This document shows positions 1 to 9,985 of a stretch of DNA of 15,308 bases, in pieces (the first letter of the stretch is position 1; every line of letters starts with the position of its first letter). The stretch is from Parvularia atlantis (Eukaryota > Opisthokonta > Rotosphaerida), in assembly GCA_943704415.1 (NCBI GenBank), contig CALSCO010002218.1, positions 1-15,308 on the forward strand, given 5' to 3'. The translations under genes were made by a program, and so were the position numbers. Under the pieces are notes generated by a model. That model made no database searches. It was not told where the DNA came from and worked only from the letters and a program-made list of their open reading frames with translations.

Positions 1-24
1 CCGTCTGTGGGTGTCTTGTGTGTT

Positions 25-25
<1 letters not shown>

Positions 26-66
<41 letters not shown>
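26..66. repeat. (CT)n microsatellite, about 20 units
   Basis: Uninterrupted CT dinucleotide run of 41 bases, followed by a short CT/CA-rich tail to about position 82. It lies about 33 bases beyond the stop codon of the minus-strand MROH1-like gene, so that gene's transcript would read it as a GA repeat in its 3' UTR or just past its end. No gene is seen in positions 1-99. Confidence 0.97.
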
Positions 67-68
<2 letters not shown>

Positions 69-99
69 ACTCTCTCACACACGCATGCGTGATAGCCAC

Positions 100-3000
100 T
101 CAGTAGTCGTAGAGCAGCGCCATCGACTCGGCCACCCTCAGCCGCACCTTCTCGTCGTCGTCCTTGATCAGCGTCATGAGCGCTGTGCGCGTGCGCGGCG
201 CCGTCAGCAGTGGCGGCCGCAGCGCCGGCGCACCGACGCACCGTTGCACACGTGGTCCACGTTCACTGACCGCCGCATCTCCTTCGGGATCTGGCCGAGC
301 AGGAAGCCTGCGGGCCGCGCGCGCACACGTGAGCCCACCGGCACGGCTGCGGCAGCGCGCGCACCGATGAACATGGCCGCGTTCCCGCGGTTCTCGGCCC
401 ACTGCGACTTGAAGAAGTTGACGCCGTCCATCAGGTACATGTTGACCTGCTTGCCGTAGTAATGCACCTGCGCCGCGCCCGTTCAGACAACCGCGCTGCA
501 GCCGGACGCACGCACCAGACGCTTGCAGAGCGCGTGCAGGAACTCGCCGTAGAGCAGCGATTTGTCCTCGGCGAGCGTCTGCAGCAGCTCGTTGATCTCG
601 TCAGCCTGGAGCAGCGGACCGAGCTGCTTGAGCGTCTTCTTCGTGGCCTGCGCACACGCGCGCGTCAGACGCAACAGTGTAGCGGCGGCGGGGGGCGCAG
701 CGCGTACCTTGCGCACGCCCGCGTCGGTGTCGTTCAGGTGCAGCAGCATCGTGACCATGTTGGTCTGGATCTGCTCGTAGAACATGGCCTTGCACGGGCC
801 CTCGCCGAAACGGCTGAGCGCGCCAAACAGCGTGATCGCGCTCGCGCGGATCTCGGTGTTGGGCTGCACGGACCCCGCGTCAGGCGCCGTGAGCAGGGCG
901 CGCACAGAGCGAGTGGGCATGCGTGCCGTCTCAAAGTAGCCGCGCAGCTTGAGGCAGATGTTGACCAGGATAGCGACGACGTTGTTCGGGTCGACCACGG
1001 CCATAATCTTGGACAAGCCGTCGAGCGCGGCCTTGGTCATCTCGGGCGATGCCGTCGCGTCCTCCATGCCGTTCATGAGCGCCGAGAGGATCGTTGTGCT
1101 GTACTTGTTGACCTGGTCGCGCGGGCACAAGTCAGCACGCGACCGCGGAGCGTGAGGCGTGCACGCACCTCGGCGTCGCCCGCCTCGGCCACGTTGGCCA
1201 AGCCCTCGAGCACGAGCAGTTTCATCGTCTGCACCGTGTCGCCCATGCGGAAGATGAGCGGGTTGATCATGAGCGAAAGCAAATCCGCCTGGTCCTGCTC
1301 GCACACACATCAGCACGGCTCAGCCACACGCACGGGCGCCGCGCACCTTGCAGTGCCGGATGAACTCGGCAAAGAGCGCCGCGACGGTGATGCGCTGCGT
1401 GTCAAAGTTGGTGTTCATGAACGGCGACAGGAACACGACCGTGTCCTTCATAAACTCGCCGTAGTTGTCAAACACGAGCCTGCGCCGCGCGCCGCCGTAA
1501 GCACGCGGCGCGTTTCCCACGCAGACGCGTGCACCCGCCCAGCTCCATCAGCGCGTTGTAAAAGTCGGGCTTGCCGAACCGCTCGTCGTTCTTGTCCTTG
1601 TTGAGGAACGCGAGCACTTCTTCGTCCTTGATGCACGAGAGCAGGTGCTTGAACGCCGTTACGGCGTCCCTGCGCAGCGCATCAGTCAGTAGGTGCATGA
1701 GCTCGCAGGCGCGCGCGCGCACTTGTTGCAGTCGCGCCCGTCCGCGTTGGCCTTCTCGATCCCGTTTGTCGCGCCGATGCGGAGCAGCAGCGAGCCCATC
1801 ATCGTCGGGAGCACCGCGCGCACAACTTCCTCCATCTCGGGCACCACAAACATCTCGCCCAGCGAACACGTCACCTGCCCGGCGCGGCGAGCGTCAGTGT
1901 GCGCACTACATACCATGAAAAGCGCACCGCCATTGTCGTCTTGGTCGCCTCCTTCGTGTAGTCCTTCTTGTTGCTCTTAGGCTTCTCGATGTACGGCTGC
2001 GAGGTCGCAAGAAGGTCGAGGTAGTGCTGCCACCGACGCGCCCGTCAGCTGCCGCGGGAACGCGCGCACACACGCCGGCACCTTGTTGAGCAGCGGGCCG
2101 ATCTTGGCGTCCGCGGCGAGCGTCTTGAGCGCCTTGACGGCTTGGCTGTGCGCGCGCGCATCAGCCGGCTGCACGCGGGCGCGGTCTGCATGCCCAACGC
2201 ACTCGTCGTGCGGCAGCGGCATCTGCAGGAACTGGTCGGCGACGAGCACGAGGTGGTGGCCTGCGACGCGCGGATGTCAAAGCGAGGTGATGGCGCGGCG
2301 GCAAGCGTACCGGTGAGCGTGCGCAGCGAGTGCAGCGCGCCGTTGAGCGTCTGCTCGTTCGTGATGCCCTTGAGCGCCGAGTGGATGCCCGTGACGATAT
2401 CCGGCACCTGGAGCCGAGGCGTCAGCGCAGAGAGCGCGGCCGGTCCGGGGCGCGCGCGACGCACCTGCCCAGCGAGCTCGCCGCCGCGCAGGCGCAGGAT
2501 GCCGTTGAGAACGATGCACGTGCCGCTCGCGCTTGTCACCTCCTTGTCGGCGAGCCCCTGCAGCAGCACCTGCACGAACGGGAACAGCTCGCTGCTTGTG
2601 AGCTGTGCACGCGCGCGCACGCGCACGTCAGATTGGACAGACACAGCGCTCCAGCAGCAGCACCTCAGGCGCCAGCGACTTGCTCAGCTCGTTGACGATG
2701 CCAAACTGCGCGTTCGTGTCGGTCACGGTGATACGCTCGCTGGTGGCGCAACGACGGGGGTCAGCGCACGCGCAGGCCCGTACCAAGGGCAGCGCACCCG
2801 ATCACAGCCATCTTCTGCGCCAGCGTCTCCGAGACGGTCGCGAGCATGCCCTTGATCACTGGCCGCGCGCGCGTGAGTGGGCACTGGCAATGTGGCGCAC
2901 GCCGCTCGCGCACCCAGCAGCTGGCTTGCGCACGACACGGCGAGCGCGCGGATGTTCTCCTGCGAGTCGGTGCAGCGCGGGACGATCGTGGCGACCCAGC

Positions 3001-6000
3001 GCATCAGGTCGACGTTGTCCACGTTCTTCTGCGAGCGCGCCGTCGCGTCAGCACGGCTCAGACTACACCACGCGCCGAGCGCACCTCCTTCTCGCCCTCG
3101 TTCGCGCCGGCCGTGTCGATGAAGCACTGCAGGATGATGCTGAGCAGATTGAGCGCGCGCAGGCGCTTGACTGGGTCCGTGTCGCTGACGTAGGCCGTGT
3201 GGTACTTGAGCAGGCGGTCGAGGACGGTGCTGTTGCACTTCTTCTCAAACAGCGCCTGCACAATCAGCTCGAGGCCGCCGATCATCGCGTCGGCCGTTGA
3301 CGCCTCGGCAGCCGGCATGCGCATGATCACGCCAACCGTCTTCGAGAAGACCTCGGCCTCCTCGTCCGTCGGCAGGATCGGGTTGAGCAGGCTGCGAGCG
3401 AGGCGTGCGCTCAGCCGCGGCGACGAGCACACGGCATGCGGCGGCAACACGCACGTCAGCGTCGCCGCCGTGTTGACCGCGCCCGTGAGCACCTCGGTCG
3501 TGAACTCGCCCTTGGCCGTCGTCGTTACGAAGCGCACCATCGTCTGCAGCAGTTCCTTGCGCTTCGTGCACACGTAGTCGCTGCGGCGGCGTCTAGTCAG
3601 TGCCCGCGCACACGGGCGCAGAAAGCACGGCGCGCGCACAGCTGCAAGTGCGACGGGTGCATCGTCTTGGCGAGCAGGTCAACGCACTTGATGATGCACT
3701 CCTGCGCGACGCCCCGCACACGTCAGAGACGCGCTTGTGCATGCAGGCGTGTGCCAGACCTTGACGAGCGCGGGCTTGGCGCTGGCGAAGAACGGCATGA
3801 CGTTGCTGAGCACGGTCACCTCGATGCGCGACTTGATCAGGCTGCGGAGGTCGAGGCCGCGTGAGCCGAGCGTCGCGCGACTCACGTGCATGCGCTCGCG
3901 CCGCACCTCACGTCGGCCTTGGCCGAGGCGTGGCCGTAGCACAGCAGCACCGTGCACTTGATCCGGTCGATGTCGTTGTCCGACTTGTCCGAGAAGCCGA
4001 AGAAGCCCGACGACTTCTTCTTCATGTCGGCGTTGATGACCTGGGCGGGCGCCGCCGTGAGCGCGCAGCGGCTCTGAGCGCCTGGCGTGGGACGCACCGT
4101 CTGCAGCTTGTCGAGCACGATGTCGAGGTGGGCCGAGGCGCACGCGCCGTAGCCCACGGCGCAGCCATCGCGGTCCTCGGCGACGTTGTGGTCGACCATG
4201 TTGAACATGTAGTCAAGCTTCTCGCGCACGAACGCCTTCTTCTGCGACTTTTGCAGCACGACGCCGAGACACTTGAACAGCATCGACTGGGCGCGGGCAA
4301 AAGCGTGAGCGCTCGCCGCACAGCGCGGGCGCGCAACCGCACCTTCTGCTGCGGGTAGCCGGCGTAGAGCGCAAACTGCTTGCACATCTCCTCGCCCAGC
4401 TGGATGTTCCATTCGTCGTCGTTGACCTCCTCCACCGTCTTAGCGAGCAGCTTGATAATCAGGTCCTCCCACTTGGACTGGACCCAGAGCGCGGGGTCGT
4501 TCGACTTGTCTGCGCACAGCGGGCGGCGCCGGTCAGCGTGCGTTGCTGCCGAGTCTGCGGGCCGCCGCACCCTTGAGGTACGTGGCGAGCTTGGGCACGA
4601 CCTCGTCCCACAGGTCCGAGATGGACGGGTGCAGCACAGGCCCTGCAGCCGCGTGCACGGTCAGGACGCTTTAGCGGTACGCGGGCGCGCGCGCACCCAT
4701 CGCCTTGAAGAACGTGAGAATGTTCTCGCCCAGCTGCGGGCGCTCGTTCGGGCGGCTGAGGATGACCTGCAAGTGCGCGGCTGTGAGGAGTGCGGCGCAC
4801 AGCGTGCACGGCGGTGGCGGCGGCGCACCAGCAGGCGGCTGATGATCGCCTGCGGCTTCGGCAGGTTGACCATCCGGTCAAAGTCGATCATGTACTCGGC
4901 GTCCTCGGCCGTGCGCTTCTTCGATGCGATGTGGCCGAGGCTCTTGCACACGACCGACAGCGCATCCGTGTACAGTGCCGGCACGGTCGTCTCGAGCAGG
5001 TACGGCCAGAGCACCTGGATGCGGTGTGAGCACCGACACGAGCGCAGACGGGCAGCCGGCCGTGCCTTTTCCATGGCCGGGATGGTCGTGGTCAGCAGGT
5101 TGAGCACGTTATCGCACATCGTCTTCAGCGCCGTCGGCGAGACCGCGTCGGGCTCCTTCTTCGGCAGCTGCGCACGGGTGAACATCGGCTGGACAATGTG
5201 CGCTTTCGCGCACCTTGTTGTACTTGTCCTCCTCGTCTTTCGTGGGCGCGCACTGGCGCACGATGAACTCGACTAGGAGCTGCCCACCCTCGAGGCCGAG
5301 ATACTCGTGCGAGCCGAGCGTGATGACGACCTGCGCAAACGCCTTGCGGACCTGCGGGGCCGGGCGGTGTCAGCGCCATCACACCGGCGACTGCACGGCA
5401 CCTTGAGGTTCGTCTCGGGCAGCAGCGGCCGCAGACCCGAGATGATCATCTCCTTCTTGTCGTCGAGCGTGCTCTCTGTTAAAAGCGCAACAGCAACGTC
5501 AGCGCCTCGAGCGGACAAGCGCGCGCCAGAGCGACGGCGCGCACGGGCCGAGTTGACGATGTGCTTGATGATGTTGAGCGTGCCGATGCGCACGCGCTCG
5601 TCCTTGCTCTCGAAGCGCGCGAGCAAGAAAGAAATGATGTTATCGGAGAACCCCTTGCCTGGGCGCGACGACGGGTCAGGCCGCGCAGCCAGCGTCCGTG
5701 TGTGCGCGCGCACAGAGAATCTCAAAGCAGCGCAGCAGCTCGCTGTAGTTTTTCATGCTTGAGATGTCGGCGCTGGCGTCCGGGCCGAGGCACACCAACT
5801 GGTGCAGCGTCTGCAGCACGACGGGCAGGAGCGGGTCAAGCACGCGACTGCCGTCCTGCACGGCGACGTCGAGCACGAGGCTGAGACCCTGGCGAGACGC
5901 ACTTGAGCGGTCAGCAGAGCACAGCCGCAGCAGCCGCAGCCGCGGCCGCGGCCGTGGAGCGCACCTGCGTGATCGGCAGAAACTTCTTCTCCTTCTTGTA

Positions 6001-7250
6001 CATGCCGAGGATGCCCGTGATGATCTTGGGCAGCTGCGCCTCAAACTGGTCGCGCGTCATCGTCTCGGCCATGTGGCCGATCGCCTGCATGATCACGAGG
6101 CGGAGCTGGCACGCGCGCGCAAAGCGAGTGAGCTCGGCCTGACCGGCGGAAGAGGCGTGTGCACCGAGGGCTCGCTGCGCTGCAGCCAGTTGTCAAACAT
6201 GATCTGGTACGCCGTGAAGACCTCGCCGGCGTACGACATCTTGTTGATGTTGGCCGCCTGGATCTCCTGCGGCTTGGCGTTGGCGAGGAAGAAGATGATG
6301 CTCTCGCAGAATTTGCCGATGACTGGGCGGCGGCCGCGTCGGCTCGTGCTGTGGCACCACGGCAGGCGCGCGCACCAAATGAAAACACCCAGCGGACGTT
6401 GTCGTGCTTGATCGAGTTGAGCAGCGCGACAAAGCGGCCAAACACCTCGCGGATGTTGGGCACGACGTGCACGGCTGCGGCGCGCGGCTCGCGGGTCACG
6501 GCCGCGCCCGCCAGCGAGCACGCCGCGGCACGCACGATCGGCCACGGCAAGGTCGCCCAGGGTCTTGATCACAAAGTAGTGCGGGATCTCGTTGGGCGTC
6601 ATGCGCTTGAGCACCCACTCGAGCACGTAGGGGCCGTGCGAGATGCCGAGCGTGACGAGCACGTCCGACGCGGCGGTCTGCCACTCGGACTTGATCTCCT
6701 GCGCGATGCGGCCGCGTGTGAGCGCATCGCGATGCCGGCCCGTGCGCGCGCCCGTGCCTTGGACTCGGTCATCTCCGCGAAGGCCATGTTGATCGTGGCC
6801 TGGGCGAGCGGCTTGCCGATGCGCGCGCGGTTGTCGTCGACGACGGCCTTGATGACCTTGAGCACGAGGATGCGGTGCGCGTTGGACGCCTGGCACGCGG
6901 CGCGCGTTGAGCGCCCGCGCCGAGCCGCCGTGCCCTTGCCAACCTTGGTGTCGGTTTGCATGAAGTTGACGCACGAGCTCACGACGAGCTCCGGGTGCTG
7001 GTCGCCGATGTCCTTGAGCGAGCGGTGCACGGTCTCGCCCACGGCGTCCTTTTTGTCGTTGAGCGACTGCAGCAGCGTCCAGACGAGGCCTGTTGCGGGC
7101 GGCGGGCGTGCGCGCGGCGTGCGCGTGGTTGTCAGGGCGGAGGCAGGAGGGCCGCGGTTGCGCACCGTCCACGAAGCCGCCGACCTTGCTGATGGCCACG
7201 GGCGGGTCCTTGTCCTCCTTCTTGGCGCTGCCGCCGCCGAAGAACGACAT
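100..7250 (-). CDS. MROH1: MROH1-like HEAT-repeat protein (maestro heat-like repeat family member 1), complete, 40 exons
   Basis: Spliced CDS of 4932 nt encodes 1643 aa; human MROH1 is about 1640 aa. The start ATG (7250-7248) opens MSFFGGGSAKKEDKDPP and the TGA at 102-100 closes ALLYDY. Homology runs the whole length: an N-terminal HEAT segment (EMTESKEIKSEWQTAAS), the central block VRIGTLNIIKHIVNSA, the block VLWPYLLETTVPALYTDAL, LLCYGHASAKA, and the C-terminal SLLYGEFLHALCKRLV and FFKSQWAENR, all in the family's order. It is an all-helical HEAT solenoid with no signal peptide or membrane segment seen. Family members associate with late endosomes/lysosomes (known from Dictyostelium and animals); a similar role here is inferred. 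It is transcribed divergently from the SERINC gene across 146 bp. Family assignment is by remembered homology; some intron edges could move by a few codons. Confidence 0.93.
864..926 (-). other. Candidate GC-AG intron (MROH1 intron 35)
   Basis: Donor ACG|GCACGC, branch-like CTGAC, acceptor GTGCAG; 63 nt, in frame and stop-free. Removal joins GYFET to PNTEIRAS with no gap against the family. A GT donor (GTGCGC at 902) would give a 39-nt intron in the same phase and leave seven extra residues, so use of the GC site is likely but not proven. Confidence 0.6.
2146..2193 (-). other. Candidate GC-AG intron (MROH1 intron 28)
   Basis: Donor GG|GCATGC, branch-like CTGAT, acceptor GCACAG; 48 nt, a multiple of three, and stop-free. 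Removal keeps the spacing between PHDECVG and VKALK equal to that of human MROH1. Retention would insert 16 residues. The donor is less like the GCACG class, so this is the weakest of the five. Confidence 0.5.
5015..5065 (-). other. GC-AG intron (MROH1 intron 12)
   Basis: Donor AAG|GCACGG, branch-like CTCAC, acceptor ATCCAG. The intron is 51 nt, a multiple of three, and has no stop. Removing it joins PAMEK to VLWPYLL with the same spacing as the human protein. Retention would insert 17 residues, so the case rests on family alignment rather than on frame. Confidence 0.72.
6699..6757 (-). other. GC-AG intron (MROH1 intron 3)
   Basis: The exon ends AAG and the intron starts GCACGG, ending CGCGCAG before GAGATCAAG. 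The flanking exons lie in different frames, so something must be removed. There is no GT dinucleotide anywhere between the intron start and its AG, and the nearest upstream GT breaks the frame. Removal gives EMTESK-EIKSEW, the same spacing as the family. This is the strongest GC-AG case in the window. Confidence 0.85.
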
Positions 7251-7396
7251 GGTCTGTGCTGCGCGGTCCTGTGGGCACGACGACGACGACGACGACGTGA
7301 GGCGCAGAGACGACGACGACGTCAAGCGGGTCACGCGACAGCAGATGTGGTCGCGGTTTGGTGACACCGACCGGGTTTTGCCCCGCCTCACGAGCG
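7251..7396. promoter_or_regulatory. Bidirectional promoter region between MROH1-like and SERINC genes
   Basis: Only 146 bp separate the two divergent start codons, so both 5' UTRs and promoters must fit here or overlap coding DNA. It contains two ACG repeat tracts and an ACGTCA half-site (7319-7324, CRE/ATF-like core). No TATA box or CCAAT box is evident. An ATG at 7345, in another frame, precedes the SERINC start. The transcription start sites are unknown. Confidence 0.6.
7277..7321. repeat. ACG trinucleotide repeat tracts
   Basis: Seven ACG units at 7277-7297, a 12-base spacer, then four ACG units at 7310-7321. The second tract runs into the ACGTCA motif. Both lie inside the shared promoter region. 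Confidence 0.9.
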
Positions 7397-9087
7397 ATGC
7401 AGCGCTCGATGAAGACGCGGCTGCTGTATGCCGTCGGCTATGTGCTCATCACCGCGCTCGCGGCGCTGTGCACGGCGTGCGTGTGATGCTGTGTCCGTGG
7501 CGGGTGGGCCGTCTGACTCGGGCGCACGAAAGCGAATGGGCCCAGGGTGTGCTCGAGACGCTCATCCTCGGCGAGGACGTGTGCGGCGGCGTCGACGCGT
7601 GGAGCCCGGCCTGCCGCGTCTACAGCTTCCTGGGCGTGGCGCGCCTGACATTTGCGCTCGGCGTGTACCACCTGCTGCTGGTGCGGGTCGCGGTCGCGGC
7701 GGCAGAGCGCGCTCACACGGCGACGCAGGCGCTCGTCACGGTCGGCGTCACGTCGTCGTCGCACCCGCGCGCCTTCTGGCACAACGGCATCTGGTTCTGG
7801 AAATTCCTGCTGCTGTCGGGGCTCGTCGTCGGCTGTGCGCCGGCCCACGTTACGCTACCTTTCCTGATTGATGCGCCACCCGCAGTCTGGTTCATCCCAA
7901 ATTCGTTCTACATCGGCTGGGGCTACGTTGCGCTCGCGTCGGCGTTCCTGTTTGCCGTGGCGCAGTTTTTCCTGCTCGTGAGCGTCGCCGACTCGCTCAA
8001 CGCGCACTACGTCGGGCGGTTCGAGGGTGCGCTCTCGCTACGCACGCCGACGCACGCCAACGCGCGCGCAGAGACCGAGGAGACGTCCAACATGATCCGG
8101 CTGGGTGGCCTCACGCTGGCGTTCGCGGGCATGGCCATCGCGCTGATCGCGCTGCTCTACGTCAACTTCTCCGGCAAGGGCTGCGGCGTCAACATTTTCA
8201 TGACGACGTTCACGCTGATCATGTCGGTGCTGATCTGCATCATGTCGGTCCTGCCGTCGGTACAGGAGCACAAGCGCAATGTGCGTTGCAGCGTGCGCAG
8301 CCGTGCGTGCGTAAGCGCTCACTCTGGCGCGCGCACGCACAGATCGGCGTCTTCCAGGCCGTGGTCGTCGCCGCGTACGCCAGCTACCTCACGTGGATCG
8401 CGATCGCAGGCGTGCCGATCGAGTCCGAGGACTCTTGTACGCACCCAGCGCTGCCTATGCGGGGCTGACAGCTGCGCGTGTGCCTCAGGCAACCAGTTCA
8501 ACAACGACGAGGCCGCGCGGCTGATCGCGCTTATCCCGGGCTCGATCTTCCTGTCGATCGCGCTGTACTACTGGATCTTCGCCGACCCGTCGCAAAGCAC
8601 GGACGAGTACCCGCCGCTGCTGGCCTCGTCCGCACCGGTCAATACAACGTCGCCGAGCGACGCGGGCGAGGGCGGTGCCGCGGGTGCGCCCGTCAACTCG
8701 CTGCTGCAGCCGCTGAAGCGCGCGACACGCCAGACATCGACCCGGACGACGACGAGGTGCAGCGCGCCGTCTACAGCTACACGCGCTTCCACGTGGTCCT
8801 GGCTGCGGCTGCGCTGTACCTGGCGATGATCAGTGCGGCGCCCGCGCACGCCCGTCCGCGTGTGTCGCACTGCTGACGGCGATGCGTGCGCAGTCAGCAA
8901 CTGGAACACGCTCGAGAAGTACGAGCAGCCGGAGACCGGTCCCACGCTGCCGAACCCGCCGCTCTACACGCTGTCGTCGGGCGGGCCCGCGCTGTGGCTC
9001 AAGTGGACGGCGGGGACCGTCTCGCTGCTGCTGTACGCCTTCAGCCTTGTGGCGCCGATGCTCTTTCCTGACCGCTCCTTCGACTGA
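7397..9087 (+). CDS. SERINC/TDE1 family multipass membrane protein, complete or nearly so
   Basis: Nine exons, 421 aa. Introns: 7477-7532, 7681-7728, 7835-7885, 8027-8071, 8281-8342, 8437-8488, 8684-8733, 8833-8893. Family landmarks in order: TM1 after MKTRLLYA; AFWHNGIWFWKFLLL; WFIPNSFYIGWGY; QFFLLVSVADSLN; MSVLPSVQEH; YASYLTWIA; a long acidic loop ending DIDPDDDEVQRAVYSYTRFH; NWNTLEKYE; and the typical C-terminus LVAPMLFPDRSFD. About ten hydrophobic helices are expected. The family sits in Golgi, endosomal and plasma membranes; serine-lipid incorporation and lipid scrambling have both been proposed. The cysteine-rich segment of about 40 residues that usually precedes TM1 is missing, so an upstream exon may be unseen. 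Introns 7681-7728, 7835-7885 and 8027-8071 are in-frame and stop-free; they are called because removal restores family spacing. The apparent frameshift near 8700 is explained by the 50-nt intron. Confidence 0.93.
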
Positions 9088-9282
9088 TTACGCTGTCTTT
9101 GTTGTTGTTCGTGCGTGCTTTTCTGCGTCGCGACCGAGCCAGGGCAGAACGGCGAGCGGGGAAAGGGCAACGAGGGCGGACGGCGGGAGTCGAAAGGGCG
9201 GCGGACAGAGCGAGGAGAGGAGAGGCACTGCGTGTGGGGTGGGCGCACGTGCGGGTCGGTCGCGCGGGTCGGGCTGCACGGC
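9088..9282. terminator. Tail-to-tail 3' region between SERINC and RAMP4 genes
   Basis: The 195-bp spacer must hold both 3' ends. Just after the SERINC stop is a T/G-rich stretch (about 9091-9113, with repeated TTG) that could act in 3'-end formation. The middle (about 9149-9230) is purine-rich on the plus strand. No AATAAA signal is seen. No ORF of interest is present. Confidence 0.45.
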
Positions 9283-9684
9283 TCAGAGCGTCTGCAGCGA
9301 CTGGATGACCTGGAAGACGGCTGCGCGTGTGCCACACCGTCAGCCGCCACGCGTGCGCAACGTGCAGCACCACGCGGCGACGCACCGGAGCCGACGATGA
9401 TCACGGCCATGGTCACGACGAGCCAGAGCGGGATGCCGTTGAACGGCTTGGCCTCGGCTTTCTGCGTACGGCGCGGCGCGCGCGCGTCGACGGCGCGAAG
9501 TTGCACGTGAGCACCGTTCGCCGTGCGTCGCCCCTGCGTGCGCACCCCGTGTGTGACATTGCCGCGCTTCGTCACGTTCTTCTGGAACTCCTCGTTCTTC
9601 TTGCGGATGTGCGGCGAGTTGGCCTGCGCGCGGCGGGGCGCTCGTGAGGCAGGCGGCGAGCGGCAGAGCGGCAAAGCGCACCAT
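9283..9684 (-). CDS. SERP1: RAMP4/SERP1-type ribosome-associated ER membrane protein, complete
   Basis: Four exons: 9684-9682 (the ATG only), 9623-9546, 9461-9386 and 9320-9283, encoding 64 aa against 66 in human SERP1. The sequence reads MANSPHIRKKNEEFQKN, then VTKRGNV, a short polar linker, and one tail-anchor helix (GIPLWLVVTMAVIIVGSAVF) ending QVIQSLQTL. The KN(I/V)T(K/Q)RGNV core and the GSAxFQxIQS end are family signatures, and the start-to-core distance equals the human one. RAMP4 binds the Sec61 translocon and stabilises nascent membrane proteins under ER stress. Introns are 9681-9624, 9545-9462 and 9385-9321. The only upstream start-like codon is a TTG at 9714-9712, so the ATG at 9684 is chosen. 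The 84-nt intron 2 is in-frame and stop-free. Confidence 0.93.
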
Positions 9685-9985
9685 GGCTGCGTCTGCGTAC
9701 AGCGAGTTTGTCAAGCAAACGACAGCGTGACCAACACAGCCTGCTCAACTCCTTTGTTTTCGCATTCGCCCCGCCCGTGCGCCCGCTCGCGCGCGTCCGG
9801 CGGGCCTCAGTGATCGCGTGCGCGCGCTGCGCTGTCCCTGCCGCTTCGCCCCCTCCGTCCGCCGCCGCTCGTCCGCGCCGCACCGCGCTCGTGTCAGTAC
9901 CGTGACAGCGTGACTCAACGCGCACACATCTTCCGCAGAGCCGCCACCGCACGCGCTGCCCCCTCCCAGCCCGCCGCGCAAACGA
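9685..9985. promoter_or_regulatory. Bidirectional promoter region between RAMP4 and glycogen synthase
   Basis: 301 bp between divergent start codons, with no supported gene. It holds a CCCCGCCC GC-box-like motif at 9769-9776, a pyrimidine-rich plus strand around 9840-9870, and a perfect TGACTCA at 9911-9917 (the Gcn4/AP-1 recognition sequence), followed 30-odd bases later by TTCCGCAG. The last two could instead be the branch site and acceptor of a 5' UTR intron. No TATA box is clear. Confidence 0.5.

Larger units (their letters stand above)
183..7165 (-). other. MROH1: Intron map of the MROH1-like gene (39 introns)
   Basis: Introns in transcript order: 7165-7090, 6943-6890, 6757-6699 (GC), 6535-6475, 6375-6323, 6164-6106, 5964-5889, 5713-5659, 5544-5476, 5401-5352, 5213-5168, 5065-5015 (GC), 4828-4767, 4696-4643, 4570-4510, 4342-4287, 4097-4041, 3906-3842, 3759-3702, 3639-3581, 3454-3392, 3084-3029, 2913-2859, 2797-2740, 2642-2603, 2464-2408, 2310-2261, 2193-2146 (GC), 2081-2027, 1927-1875, 1722-1670, 1534-1480, 1346-1295, 1168-1113, 926-864 (GC), 707-648, 515-468, 364-308, 241-183. 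Sizes are 40-76 nt. Phases agree at every junction and the total is divisible by three. The least certain are 2642-2603 (40 nt, donor GTCTGT), 2193-2146 and 926-864. Confidence 0.8.

Noticed and set aside
462-1604. Long plus-strand open frame (380 codons) over the MROH1 gene, with similar ones at 2605-3300 and 6159-7364
   Set aside because: They lie antisense to conserved exons, have GC-driven Arg/Ala-rich content, resemble no family, and read through introns of the minus-strand gene.
1875-1927. Yeast-like donor GTATGT on the minus strand at 1913
   Set aside because: Using it gives an in-frame stop right after the junction, whereas GTGCGC at 1927 joins TTMA to VTCSLGE in frame.
8640-8740. 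Apparent frameshift in the SERINC gene between the acidic loop and DIDPDDDEVQ
   Set aside because: A 50-nt intron at 8684-8733 (GTGCGC to CCAG) restores the frame without any base change and fits the local intron style.
8868-8878. In-frame TGA codons after exons as selenocysteine or reassigned stops
   Set aside because: They fall inside introns, often within the CTGAC branch-like site; all spliced exons are free of internal stops.
9682-9714. Longer RAMP4 N-terminus starting at 9714
   Set aside because: The codon there is TTG, not ATG; the ATG at 9684 gives the family's usual start-to-core length.
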